Assembly: GCF_008124615.1 (NCBI RefSeq)
Contig: NZ_VNIB01000005.1
Coordinates: 1-64,000, forward strand
Length of the DNA stretch: 64,000 nucleotides
Reading direction: 5' to 3'
Source of the DNA: Geothermobacter ehrlichii
GTDB lineage: Bacteria; Desulfobacterota; Desulfuromonadia; Desulfuromonadales; Geothermobacteraceae
How positions within the stretch are numbered: the stretch's first letter is position 1; each line of letters opens with the position of its first letter. The notes under the pieces were generated by a model that worked only from the letters and a program-made list of their open reading frames with translations, had not been told where the DNA came from and made no database searches. The translations under genes were made by a program, and so were the position numbers. Below are positions 43,183 to 51,931 of the stretch, one piece after another.

Positions 43183-44090
43183 TGCTGCTGGCGCTGCTGC
43201 TCTGGCCAGGCCTGGCCTTGGCGGCCTGGGACCTTTCCCGGTCGAGCATCAATACCGAGGAAATTCTTTCCGGGGGACCGCCCAGAGACGGGATTCCGGC
43301 CCTGCTGGAACCGCAATTCGCCCTCGCGGGCCAGGTTCCCTTCATGCGCCCCGACGATCTGGTTCTGGGGGTGGAACTCAACGGGGTCGCCAAGGCCTAT
43401 CCGACCCGCATCCTTTCCTGGCATGAACTGGTCAACGATCGATTCGGCGGCCTGCCGGTCCTGGTCTCCTGGTGACCGCTGGCCTATTCGGGGGTCGTGT
43501 ACTCCCGCAGGATCGGAGCCGAGGAACTGACCTTCGGGGTATCCGGTCTGCTGTACCGAAGCAATGTGCTGATGTACGACCATCAGAGCGAATCGCTCTG
43601 GTCGCAGATCCTCAGCGAGGCGGTGACCGGCCCGCGGCTGGGCAGCCGTCTGGAAGTCCTGCCTTCGACCCTGACCCGTTGGGACAAATGGCGCCGTCAG
43701 CACCCCGGGACGCTGGTTCTGACTACCGCGACCGGTTACGACCGGGACTACAGCCGGGATCCCTACGAGGATTACTACCGCCGGCGCAGCGGCCTGTTCG
43801 GTTTTCTGAGTGCCGGTCCGGGAGAAGAGGACAAGGAACTGGTGGTCGGGATCGAGCTTGAGGGAGTCAGTCGCGCTTATCCGCTTGACTGGCTCAAACG
43901 GCGGGGCCGCCTGGTCGACACGTCGGTGCCGGGAACCCTGACTCTGAACTACGATGGAGCCACGGACCAGCTGCAGGTGCGCGACCGGGATGGCCGGCCG
44001 TTGCCGCACCTGATAACCTACTGGTTCGTCTGGAAGGCTTTTCATCCCCGGACGGAACGTTTCGCCCCTCCGGCAGAACCTTCTCGCTAG
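43173..44090 (+). CDS. DUF3179 protein, predicted selenoprotein (in-frame TGA read as Sec)
   Basis: The frame from ATG 43173 to the stop at 44088-44090 would give 305 aa if the TGA at 43473-43475 (codon 101) is read through. Residues 1-18 are a signal peptide (LMLLALLLWPGLALA). On both sides of the TGA the family match is continuous: AYPTRILSWHELVND and GGLPVLVSW before, PLAYSGVVYSR and ELTFGVSGLLYRSNVLMYD after. Relatives have a Cys-Pro-Leu-Cys motif at this point; here the TGA takes the place of the first Cys and the second is Ala. A SECIS-like hairpin is at 43490-43506. The function of DUF3179 is unknown; a redox or metal role is an inference. Overlap with amrS suggests joint expression. 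Conventional gene callers would split it into 43173-43475 and 43497-44090. A sequencing error or true nonsense mutation is the alternative. Confidence 0.85.
43490..43506 (+). promoter_or_regulatory. candidate bacterial SECIS hairpin
   Basis: GGGGG (43490-43494) pairs with CTCCC (43502-43506) through one G-U pair, enclosing the 7-nt loop TCGTGTA. A loop G is about 22 nt past the UGA, within the 16-37 nt range known for SelB-bound bacterial SECIS elements, which also need a G in the apical loop. It lies inside the coding sequence, as bacterial SECIS elements do. Confidence 0.6.
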
Positions 44091-44104
44091 CGGAGCCGGC
44101 GCTT

Positions 44105-46300
44105 TCAGGCCGGCTGGGAAACGGGGGCTTCGGGCCCCTGCGATCTGTCGGGGCGGTCTTCTTTTGCTCTCTGGTCGGTCGTTTCCTCCGGCAGCAGGAA
44201 GCGGCTGACCTCGGGGAGCAGCTGGTCGGCCAGACCACGCAACTGGTCGACGTTGTTGCCGAGGGTTTTCATGGCGTTCAGGTTGGTTTTGGCAATGTCG
44301 GAGATACTCTGCAACGATTCGACCATCGCCTTGCTCGCGGCCCGTTCCTGGTCCATGGCGGAGGCGATCTCCCTCGAGAACTCGTAGGTTTCGTTCAGGG
44401 TCCGGGAAATGATGGCGCTGCCTTCGGCCTGTTCCCGGGTGCCGGCCTTGAGCCACTCGGCGATCTCCCTGAGTTCTTCGGTCGCGGCGACGATCTGGTC
44501 GCTGCCCTTTTTCTGTTCGGCGATCATCTCCTTGATTTCCCGCACCTGGTCGCTGTTGCGGGAGATTTCCAGGCGGATGTTCTGGCTGCTGGACCGCTGG
44601 GCGGCCGCGGCTTCCGCGATTTCCCGGGCCATCCGGCCGGCCTGCCCGGAACTGTCGACGATTTCGGCGATGGTCTGGCGGGCCTGATCGACCGCGGAAA
44701 TGCTCGCGTCAGCGCCTTCGATGACCCGTTCGATCATGCTGACGGCGGTGCCGAGTTCGTTCTGGACTCCCTCGATCACCTGCTCGATCTGGTTGATCTG
44801 CCCGGTGGTGGTTTCGGAAAGATTGCGGATTTCGTCGGCGACCACGGCGAAGCTGCGGCCGTGTTCCCCGGCCTGGGCGGCGATGATGGCGGCATTGAGG
44901 GCGAGGAGGTTGGTCCGCTCGGCGACCGAGCGGATCATGGCGAGGATGTCGCCAATGCTGCTCGATTTCTTCCCCAGAGAATGGATCAGGGACCGGTAGC
45001 TGATGATTTCTTCCCGGTTCCGGGCGGTTTCCCTGGCGACCTGGTCAAGAGCCCAGGACCCCTCCTGGCCCGCCATTTCCGCGACCCTGGCCGCCAGGAT
45101 TGCAGATTCGTCGGCGCGGCGGCCGACCTGGTCGCTGCTGTCGGCCAGTTCTTCGGCGGTGTTGCGCATCTGTGCTGCCGAGCTGGCCAGGTAATCCAGA
45201 AATTCCAGGTTCTGGCCGAGGAGACTGTGCATCTGGGCCATGGAAGAGGAGATGCTCTGCACCGCTTCGGCGACCCGGTCGGAAAGTTGCGAGCCATCCT
45301 TGATGCTGGCGGCCATTTCTTCGGCGGAAACCTTCGATTCGTTGAGCGAATCGGTGAGATTCACGACTTTGGCGTTGATCTGGGTGATGATGGTTTCCAG
45401 TTCCGTGACCTTGTGAGTGACGGTGCTGATTTCCCGGGTCTGTTCGTCGGCTCCCTGGCTTACCTGGGTCGCGCAGCGATCGAGTTCGCGGGCCGTGTTG
45501 CCGACCTGCCGGGCCGAATGCTGGATACTGCGGACGGTGCCGCGCAGCTTGTCGACCATGGTGCCGATGGCATCCGCCAGCAGGCCGAGCTCGTCCTCGC
45601 TGGTACGGTTGACTTCGCGGGTGAGATCGCCTTCCGCCACGGCTTCGGAGATACGGACCAGGTCGCGGATCGGCCGGGCCAGGGCGTTGTGCAGCAGAAA
45701 GGCGATGAACACGGCGACCACGGCGCCGATGCCGCCGAACAGGATGACCAGGGTCCGGTTACGGTTGGCGTTGGCCAGGATAATGCGGTTCTGGTCGCGG
45801 ATCTGCTGCCGGAACCAGGCCTTGAATTCGGCGCCGATCTGGTGGGCTTCCTTCTCCAGCTGCAGCAGAACGTTGCCCCAGGTCCGGATCCCTTCCCCCT
45901 TGGTGCCCAGGGCCATCTCCTGCAGGTAGGCGATGGCGGCGACCCGGAACCGGCCGAGCTTTTCGCCGAAGTCGGTGATCAGTTTGCGGCTTTTGTCTTC
46001 CGGAAGCTGTTTCTGCAGTTCGGCGATCTTCGCCTGCAGCTGTTTGATTTCTGTCAGCAGCAGTTTTGGATCGCTCCGTTCCTCGATGATCATCGAGGTC
46101 ATCTGTCCGCGGATATCCAGAAAATCGGTCAGGATGGCATCGGCGCTTTCCAGGTGCTGGCGATAGGTTTCCAGCGTCTGCAGGCGCTGATCCATGGTAC
46201 TGGCCTGGTAGATGCCGCTGCCGACCATCACCATGATGATGATCACGAGCAGGCCGAGACCGAAGTTGCGGATAGCCCGGTGTGACAGTCCGGAACGCAT
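44105..46300 (-). CDS. methyl-accepting chemotaxis protein
   Basis: A 731-aa transmembrane chemoreceptor. TM1 ([19 protein letters not shown]) and TM2 ([20 protein letters not shown], about 183-202) flank a helical periplasmic domain of about 150 residues. A HAMP domain follows, then a long cytoplasmic coil. The hairpin tip reads [20 protein letters not shown], where Ile replaces the usual Glu of NAAIEAARAGE. The upstream gene (EB_dh-like protein) ends 10 nt before this start, so both are likely one transcript. The ligand is unknown. Confidence 0.93.
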   Translation of the reverse strand: MRSGLSHRAIRNFGLGLLVIIIMVMVGSGIYQASTMDQRLQTLETYRQHLESADAILTDFLDIRGQMTSMIIEERSDPKLLLTEIKQLQAKIAELQKQLPEDKSRKLITDFGEKLGRFRVAAIAYLQEMALGTKGEGIRTWGNVLLQLEKEAHQIGAEFKAWFRQQIRDQNRIILANANRNRTLVILFGGIGAVVAVFIAFLLHNALARPIRDLVRISEAVAEGDLTREVNRTSEDELGLLADAIGTMVDKLRGTVRSIQHSARQVGNTARELDRCATQVSQGADEQTREISTVTHKVTELETIITQINAKVVNLTDSLNESKVSAEEMAASIKDGSQLSDRVAEAVQSISSSMAQMHSLLGQNLEFLDYLASSAAQMRNTAEELADSSDQVGRRADESAILAARVAEMAGQEGSWALDQVARETARNREEIISYRSLIHSLGKKSSSIGDILAMIRSVAERTNLLALNAAIIAAQAGEHGRSFAVVADEIRNLSETTTGQINQIEQVIEGVQNELGTAVSMIERVIEGADASISAVDQARQTIAEIVDSSGQAGRMAREIAEAAAAQRSSSQNIRLEISRNSDQVREIKEMIAEQKKGSDQIVAATEELREIAEWLKAGTREQAEGSAIISRTLNETYEFSREIASAMDQERAASKAMVESLQSISDIAKTNLNAMKTLGNNVDQLRGLADQLLPEVSRFLLPEETTDQRAKEDRPDRSQGPEAPVSQPA

Positions 46301-46310
46301 GGGCCGTCCC

Positions 46311-47177
46311 CTACTTGAAGACCAGGGTCAGGGGTTCGGAAATGCGCCCCTGGCCGTACAGGTGCGGCTTGCTCTTGTCGACCGGTTTGCCGTAGAGACC
46401 GTAGATCGAAACCCCGAACAGGTACTTGCCGCCCTTGTCGAACTGGACGTCGTCGGCATGACCGGTCTGCAGCTTGCGGGCGAATTCGATGGTCCAGGTG
46501 CCGTCGGCCCAGATCCCCTTGGCCCTGACGTCGGCCCGGCTGCCGTTCGGCTGGCGGATCTGGTACTGCGGCTGGATATCGCCCTCGTACCTGGTCAGAA
46601 TCCGTTTTTTCGTGGTCGAGGTTCCTTCGTCGCCGAGCCGTTGCAGGAACTTCTGCGTGCCGGACTTGCTGGTGATCGCCTTGGCCTTGGGGGCCGCCTT
46701 GACCGACAGGACATGGTGCTTGTCGTCGGCGTAACCGGCAGGATTGGTGCGATTGGCCTTCCAGTACCAGACGTCCGCCCGGTAGTTGTCATCGGAGAAG
46801 TTGGACAGGTCGACCGGGTGGTCTTCCAGGTTCCACTTGAAGACGAAGCTGTCCTCGCGCTGGGGACCGAGCATGTAGGCCTCGAGATCGCTGTCCCAGA
46901 CCCAGGGCTTGTGCAGCTCGTTGGGCTGGTCGTCGGCGAAGCGGACCAGGAAATAGATCATGTCCCCGCAGGTTACGCTTTTCAGCCGGATGTCGGTATC
47001 CGCGACCTGGTCATGGATTTTGATCTCGGGTGCGGCGCGCCAGGCCGGATCGTCGGCCCGGCCGTCCACGACCGGTGCGGTGTCGACCGTGACGGCGGTG
47101 ACCGTTTGCGCGGCCAGGGCGGTTTGGGAGCAGAGCAGCAGGCTGCCGGTGAGCAGAAGCAGGGCTTGACGGAACAT
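46311..47177 (-). CDS. exported EB_dh-type (ethylbenzene dehydrogenase-related) haem-binding-like protein
   Basis: A 288-aa protein with a signal peptide ([20 protein letters not shown]). The mature part starts [17 protein letters not shown], then has beta-rich stretches including [16 protein letters not shown] and, near the end, [15 protein letters not shown] and [13 protein letters not shown]. These match the EB_dh domain, the fold of the b-haem gamma subunit of ethylbenzene dehydrogenase, which also occurs in periplasmic sensory or cytochrome proteins. Haem ligands cannot be assigned by eye. ATG 47177 has AGGAGGT. It is transcribed first, just before the chemoreceptor. Confidence 0.78.
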   Translation of the reverse strand: MFRQALLLLTGSLLLCSQTALAAQTVTAVTVDTAPVVDGRADDPAWRAAPEIKIHDQVADTDIRLKSVTCGDMIYFLVRFADDQPNELHKPWVWDSDLEAYMLGPQREDSFVFKWNLEDHPVDLSNFSDDNYRADVWYWKANRTNPAGYADDKHHVLSVKAAPKAKAITSKSGTQKFLQRLGDEGTSTTKKRILTRYEGDIQPQYQIRQPNGSRADVRAKGIWADGTWTIEFARKLQTGHADDVQFDKGGKYLFGVSIYGLYGKPVDKSKPHLYGQGRISEPLTLVFK

Positions 47178-47353
47178 GATGGACCTCCTGGAACAAAATT
47201 GCTGTGAGCGGCGTGAAAAACTCCTTGATCGGTACGAGCACGCCGGTTCGAGACGATGCAGCAAATACCGGCTGGAATCTCCTTCGATCAAGCAAAAAAC
47301 GGGCCGTTTCAGTTGCCGGGGCAAAGCCGCAAGGCGGTGTCTGGTGCATGCAG

Positions 47354-47381
47354 ATAATAATCGAAATACCTGTTATTTCAA
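47354..47381 (-). promoter_or_regulatory. sigma-70 promoter for the EB_dh/chemoreceptor unit
   Basis: On the minus strand TTGAAA (47381-47376) and TATTAT (47359-47354) are 16 bp apart, each 5 of 6 to consensus. It is about 170 nt upstream of the EB_dh gene start at 47177. Confidence 0.65.
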
Positions 47382-47485
47382 GGAACAATGACTCGGAGCT
47401 GAATCCACCGGGCCAGGGACGGGCCGGGCTGCGTTCCGGTCGGGAATGGTCCTGAATCGTCTCCCGGTGACAATTTGCGCGGAGG

Positions 47486-48676
47486 TCAGAAATGCCAGGC
47501 CAGAAACAGGCCACCGCTGTCTTCGAACTGGCCGAATTCGCTGCGCGGGACGGCCACCGGCAGTGGGGCGGCCTGGCGCGGCTTCTCGCCCCGGAAAAGG
47601 GTCCAGAAGAGCTGCAGCTCCAGGTTGTCGGCCAGGGAGAGGACCGTCAGCGGACGCAGCTGCCAGGAGGCGTCGCCCAGGTTCCAGATCAGCAGGCCGC
47701 GCAGTTCGACCAGGGGGTGCGCCCGCCAGGCGGGAGCGGCCAGCAGGTAGTGGTGGCCGGCGAGAAAGATCATCCCTTCGGCGAAGGGGGCGGAGGCATA
47801 GACCCTGGGGTAGTCTTCCGGGTTGCCGGTTCCGGCCCCGTTGTAGAGATAGTCGACCAGCAGGGACAGGTCGCCGGCGAAGCGGTACCAGAGTTCGACC
47901 CCGGCCAGGCCGAACGTCTCTTTCGGGTCGCCGCCGGTGCGTCCGACCCGCCGGCCACGAAAGAGACTCGCTTCGACCCGCCAGCCCAGACCGCCGAGAT
48001 CGCCCGCCAGTCCGACGCCGGCCATGGGACGGTCTCGCAGGCTGCCGGCGAGTCCGAGCAGATCGATGCCCGCCACCTGGCCGCTGCCCGATACCAGATA
48101 GCTGTTCAGGCGTGCTTCCCGGCCGAAGACCAGATGCAGCCCGAGGTCGTCGCCGGAAGGAAGAAAATGCCGGATGCGGATGGCATCGACGCCGGGGCGA
48201 AACTCGCTGTCGATGACATCCGGCGCGAAAGGCGCGACAACGTCGAGGGGAGAGAAGAGGACGATGCGGCCGAAGCCGATCGCCTGCCTGCCCAGACTCA
48301 GGGCGTTGTCGGTCCCTTCCCAGTTCAGGCGCAGCCGGTCGACGGCGGTGTAGGCGCGGCCGTGGCCGCTGGTGTCGTGAGCGGTTTCCAGGTCGAGGCG
48401 CCGGTTGGCGTTGGCGGTCGGATCGCCGGCCGGAAACGGGGGAGAGGCAAAGCTGCGGAAGTGTTCGGCGGCCAGCTCCAGGGACCAGTCCGTTGTCGGT
48501 CGCAGGGTCGTGCCCAGACGCAGGCTGCCGCTGAGCAGGGTCGCCTGCGGCAGCTGGTCGGAGGCGGCGTGCGGCTGCCGCAGGCCGAAGACTTTGGCGA
48601 CGCCTTGCAGCTGCGCGAAGGCGTTCGTGCCGCCGACGGCGAAAAACAGCAGCAGGATCGCCGCCGCGCGGATCAT
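47486..48676 (-). CDS. outer-membrane beta-barrel protein
   Basis: A 396-aa exported protein. A signal peptide (AAAILLLFFAVGGTNAFA) precedes alternating amphipathic strands rich in Gly, Arg and aromatic residues; the last residues GGLFLAWHF end with the terminal Phe that marks BAM-inserted barrels. No closer family is recognised. ATG 48676 overlaps the ATPase stop (48673) as ATGA, so it is the last gene of an operon starting at 52666. It may be the outer-membrane part or a substrate of the associated ABC system. Confidence 0.78.
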   Translation of the reverse strand: MIRAAAILLLFFAVGGTNAFAQLQGVAKVFGLRQPHAASDQLPQATLLSGSLRLGTTLRPTTDWSLELAAEHFRSFASPPFPAGDPTANANRRLDLETAHDTSGHGRAYTAVDRLRLNWEGTDNALSLGRQAIGFGRIVLFSPLDVVAPFAPDVIDSEFRPGVDAIRIRHFLPSGDDLGLHLVFGREARLNSYLVSGSGQVAGIDLLGLAGSLRDRPMAGVGLAGDLGGLGWRVEASLFRGRRVGRTGGDPKETFGLAGVELWYRFAGDLSLLVDYLYNGAGTGNPEDYPRVYASAPFAEGMIFLAGHHYLLAAPAWRAHPLVELRGLLIWNLGDASWQLRPLTVLSLADNLELQLFWTLFRGEKPRQAAPLPVAVPRSEFGQFEDSGGLFLAWHF

Positions 48677-49359
48677 GGCCGCCGTCGGTCCTCGATCAGA
48701 CGGCCGTCGCGCAGGGTGATGACCCGCCGTGCCCGTTCAATGACCTGCGGATCGTGGGAAGAAAAGACGAAGGTCATGCCGTCTTCCCGGTTGAGCTGGC
48801 GCATCAGCTCCAGCAGTTCGCGGCTGTTGGTGGAGTCGAGGTTGGCGGTCGGTTCGTCGGCCAGAACCAGCGATGGCCTGGCGGCGATGGCCCGCGCCAC
48901 GGCGACTCGCTGCTGCTGGCCGCCGGAAAGATCGTCCGGGCGACGGTTTTCCAGGCCGGCGATGCCGAGGCGTTCGAAGATCTCCATCACCCGCCGTCGG
49001 CGTTCCGCCGGGGAAACGCCCTGCAGCATGAGGGTGAATTCGGCGTTTTCCAGCGCGGTCAGCACCGGAATCAGGTTGTAGGACTGGAAGATGAAGCCGA
49101 TGTGATCGCGCCGGAAGTCGGCGAGCTTCGCCGTCGACTGGCTGCCGACGTCCTGGCCGTCGATGAGCACCCGTCCCGATGTCGGCTGGTCGAGACAGCC
49201 GATCAGATTGAGCAGGGTGGTCTTGCCGCTGCCGGACGGGCCGGCCAGCACGGTGAATTCGCCGGCCTCGATGCGGGTCGAAAAATCGACCACGGCCGGA
49301 ACGTTGCGGTTGCCGGAGCGGTAGGTCTTGCCGACCTTGTCGAGTTCGATCAGGGGCAT
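48673..49359 (-). CDS. ABC transporter ATP-binding protein, LolD/MacB type
   Basis: A 228-aa ATPase. Walker A GPSGSGKTTLLNLIG (about 38-52), ABC signature LSGGQQQRVAVARAIA, Walker B LVLADEPTANLD, H-loop SSHDP. Such ATPases work with MacB/FtsX-type permeases to extrude lipoproteins, antibiotics or other envelope molecules. The start at 49359 is 105 bp from the permease gene, a gap that holds a long hairpin. Overlaps the barrel gene by 4 bp. Confidence 0.9.
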   Translation of the reverse strand: MPLIELDKVGKTYRSGNRNVPAVVDFSTRIEAGEFTVLAGPSGSGKTTLLNLIGCLDQPTSGRVLIDGQDVGSQSTAKLADFRRDHIGFIFQSYNLIPVLTALENAEFTLMLQGVSPAERRRRVMEIFERLGIAGLENRRPDDLSGGQQQRVAVARAIAARPSLVLADEPTANLDSTNSRELLELMRQLNREDGMTFVFSSHDPQVIERARRVITLRDGRLIEDRRRP

Positions 49360-49406
49360 GGTCTGTAGAATATAGCCGCAAGCTGCAGGTTGCAAGTAAC
49401 AGGCTG

Positions 49407-49448
49407 AAATCGGCAAAGGGCCATCAGCCCTTCGCCTTTCGCCGATTT
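49407..49448 (-). promoter_or_regulatory. hairpin between permease and ATPase genes
   Basis: AAATCGGC (49407-49414) and GCCGATTT (49441-49448) are perfectly complementary, with AAAGGGC and GCCCTT extending the pairing inside. No U-run follows. It could process or stabilise the operon mRNA, or be a repeat of local origin. Confidence 0.45.
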
Positions 49449-49464
49449 GACATCCCCCTCCTTT

Positions 49465-50715
49465 TCAAACCTTCCTCATCGCCTCCGCCGGCCTGATTCG
49501 CCCGGCCCGGTGGGCCGGGTAGAGGCCCGCCAGCAGCGACAGCACGACCACGTAGACGGCGATGCGAAGCATGTAGCCGAAATCCCAGGTGGCGCGCAGC
49601 ACCGGGTCGAAGACGACGCCGCCGAATTCGAGGTTTTCCGGCAGAAACCGGCGCAGGTCGATGCCGATTTCTGCGAGATAGAGGGTGGCCAGCGCCCCGA
49701 GCAGCGAGCCGACCAGACCGGCGAAACCGCCGAGCAGCAGCCCCTCGAACAGGACCAGCCTTCGCAGTCGCGCCGGGCTGCTGCCGATGGCGAGCAGGAC
49801 GCCGAATTCCCGCTGGCGTTCCATGACCGACATCAGCTGGGTGTTGACCACGCCGATGGCCACGATCAGCAGAATGATCAGAAAGATGAATTTCTGGCTG
49901 GCGTAGTCGAGCTTGATGGCGTTGGCCAAATTCGGCATGGCCAGGTCCCAGGGGACCAGGCCGAGTTCGTTGCGGCCCTCGAGCAGGCTGGCGACGGCCG
50001 GCGCGACCTGCCGGTCGCGTTCGGCAGTGTCGAGAATGACGGCCAGTTCGTGGATCGTCCCCGGTTGGCCGGCGAGGTTCGCCACCCGTTCGCGTCCGGC
50101 CATGACCAGGCTGCCGTCGATCTCCCGCAAGCCGGTTCGGATCACGGCACCGACGCGGAAGAGTTCGCTGGCCAGCTCGCCGTCGGTCCGCTGCACGGTG
50201 ATCACCAGCTTCTGCCCCGGTTTCAGCTTCAGTTCACGCAGCAGCCGTTCGCCGATGATCACCTTTCGGCTGTCCGCCCGGCTGAACGGCTCTCCGGCAA
50301 TCCGCTGTTTCAGAAAGGGATTGACCGCCCGTTCGGCGGCCGGATCGACGCCGGTCAGGACGATGCCGCGGCTTTCGCGGCTCGACTGGGCCAGCCCCGC
50401 CAGGTAGATGCGCGGCAGCACCGCGGTCACGCCGGGCAGGGCGGCGATATCGGCCGGCAGCCTTTTCGGGGACCAGAGCAGGCGTTCGTCGCGGGATTGC
50501 AGATAGCCCCGGTGGTAGATGGCGAGATGGCCGCTGCCGGCCCGCACGCCGTTGTCGATCATCTGTCGGTAGACGCCGTGCGAGAGGTTGTGAAAGGCCT
50601 GCACCAGGGTGACGCTCAGGGCGACCGCGGCCAGGGTGATCAGGGTGCGGCGGCGGTTGCGCCAGATGTTCTTCCAGGCCAGGTGCAGCAGGGGAGCGCG
50701 TTTCAGGTCAGTCAT
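49465..50715 (-). CDS. ABC transporter permease, FtsX/MacB type (1)
   Basis: A 416-aa membrane protein with four helices: one N-terminal (LITLAAVALSVTLVQAF), a large periplasmic domain (about 45-270), and three C-terminal (FIFLIILLIVAIGVVN, LFEGLLLGGFAGLVGSLLGAL, YMLRIAVYVVVLSLLAGLYPA). MERQREFGVLLAIG is the cytoplasmic loop of the FtsX domain. Overlaps the second permease by 8 bp. Pairs with it and the ATPase as a LolCDE-like complex. Confidence 0.88.
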   Translation of the reverse strand: MTDLKRAPLLHLAWKNIWRNRRRTLITLAAVALSVTLVQAFHNLSHGVYRQMIDNGVRAGSGHLAIYHRGYLQSRDERLLWSPKRLPADIAALPGVTAVLPRIYLAGLAQSSRESRGIVLTGVDPAAERAVNPFLKQRIAGEPFSRADSRKVIIGERLLRELKLKPGQKLVITVQRTDGELASELFRVGAVIRTGLREIDGSLVMAGRERVANLAGQPGTIHELAVILDTAERDRQVAPAVASLLEGRNELGLVPWDLAMPNLANAIKLDYASQKFIFLIILLIVAIGVVNTQLMSVMERQREFGVLLAIGSSPARLRRLVLFEGLLLGGFAGLVGSLLGALATLYLAEIGIDLRRFLPENLEFGGVVFDPVLRATWDFGYMLRIAVYVVVLSLLAGLYPAHRAGRIRPAEAMRKV

Positions 50716-51928
50716 GACGCAGCGCCTCCACCGGTTTCAGCCGGGCGGCGCGCCGGGCCGGAGGCAGCCCGGCGGCGAGGCTGACCAGAAACAGGCTCAG
50801 GGCCGGCAGCCAGAAATTGGCAGCGACGAACTCGGCGTGCAGCCGGGGCAGGATGGTGCCGCCGCCGTAGGTGACCGCCGTCAGGGTTGCCGAAAGGTCG
50901 ATGCCGACGGCGGCCATGGGCCAGGTCAGCAGCAGGCCCAGCGCCGTGCCGCCGGCGAGGCCGATCAGGCCCAGCAGGCCGGCCTCGAGCAGAATCAGCG
51001 AGAGGATACGCCGCGGGCGCATGCCGAGGGCGGAGAGGATGCCGAATTCCCGGCTGCGCTCGAGCACCGACATGAAGAAGGTGTTGAGGATGCCGAGGGC
51101 GGTGGCGGCGTAGAGGATGAGCACGATGATCATGCGGCTGACGTCGAAGGAGGCGACGGCTTCGCGCATCTCCGGCAGCAGCCGGCCCCAGTCGAGAATT
51201 TCGAGCTCCGGATCGACCAGGGTGCGCAGTGCCGCCGCCGTCTTTTCGGCTTCCAGCGGATCGGCGATGCGCAGGGAGATTTCGTGCACCCGTCCGGGCA
51301 GAACCAGGAAGTTCTGCAGCCAGGCGAGCTGGCAGAGAACGAGATTGTTGTCCCGTCGGCTGTCGCCGGTGGCGAAGATGCCGGTGATCCGCAGCAGGTC
51401 GTTGGCCAGCGACCCGTCGGCGGCCTGGGTGAACAGAACCAGGCTGTCGCCGACTTTCAGACCCAGCTTTTCCGCAAGTCCCCTGCCGATGAGAGCCTGG
51501 CCGGTGCCGCCGGCATTCAGGGGAGCGCCCTGTTCGAGCTGGTGCGACAGGGTGGTGACCCGCACTTCGGCCCCCGGGTCGACGCCGAGCAGTTCGACCG
51601 GCCGGCTGGCTTTGGCGCCGGAAGCCAGGCCGAAGCCGCGCAGGCGCGGAGAGAAGCCGAGAATCTCCGGTCGTCGGCGCAGAATTTCGAGCAGGGGGAC
51701 GGGGTCGAGGGTGGCGTAGAGATCGTGACTGTCCTGGTAGCCCCGGGCCGAGATGACGACATGACCGTGGTACTGCTCGGTGGCCGAGGCGAGCATGTCG
51801 TCCAGCATGCCGGAAAAGATGCCCAGGGCGAGGATCAGCAGTGACGAGCTGAGAATCATGGCCGACAGGGTCAGCTGGGTGCGGCGGCGGTTGCGCCAGA
51901 GATTGCGGTAGGCGGTGGCCAGCAGCAT
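50708..51928 (-). CDS. ABC transporter permease, FtsX/MacB type (2)
   Basis: A 406-aa homologue of the downstream permease with the same topology: N-terminal LWRNRRRTQLTLSAMILSS helix region, large periplasmic part, and three C-terminal helices (MIIVLILYAATALGILNTFF, LILLEAGLLGLIGLAGGTALG, FWLPALSLFLVSLAAGLPPA). VLERSREFGILSALG is the FtsX loop. It starts 3 nt past the LolA-like gene. Confidence 0.88.
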   Translation of the reverse strand: MLLATAYRNLWRNRRRTQLTLSAMILSSSLLILALGIFSGMLDDMLASATEQYHGHVVISARGYQDSHDLYATLDPVPLLEILRRRPEILGFSPRLRGFGLASGAKASRPVELLGVDPGAEVRVTTLSHQLEQGAPLNAGGTGQALIGRGLAEKLGLKVGDSLVLFTQAADGSLANDLLRITGIFATGDSRRDNNLVLCQLAWLQNFLVLPGRVHEISLRIADPLEAEKTAAALRTLVDPELEILDWGRLLPEMREAVASFDVSRMIIVLILYAATALGILNTFFMSVLERSREFGILSALGMRPRRILSLILLEAGLLGLIGLAGGTALGLLLTWPMAAVGIDLSATLTAVTYGGGTILPRLHAEFVAANFWLPALSLFLVSLAAGLPPARRAARLKPVEALRHD

Positions 51929-51931
51929 GGG

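Noticed and set aside
43473-43475. The TGA as an ordinary nonsense mutation making DUF3179 a pseudogene
   Set aside because: There is no other lesion in the 305-codon frame, the TGA lies exactly at a conserved Cys position, and a SECIS-like hairpin follows. A lone error remains possible.
47284-47345. A possible cyclic-di-GMP (GEMM) riboswitch before the EB_dh gene
   Set aside because: A GGGGCAAAGCCGCAAGGCGG stretch looks slightly like the GEMM core, but it is on the plus strand, opposite to the gene, and lacks the rest of the motif.
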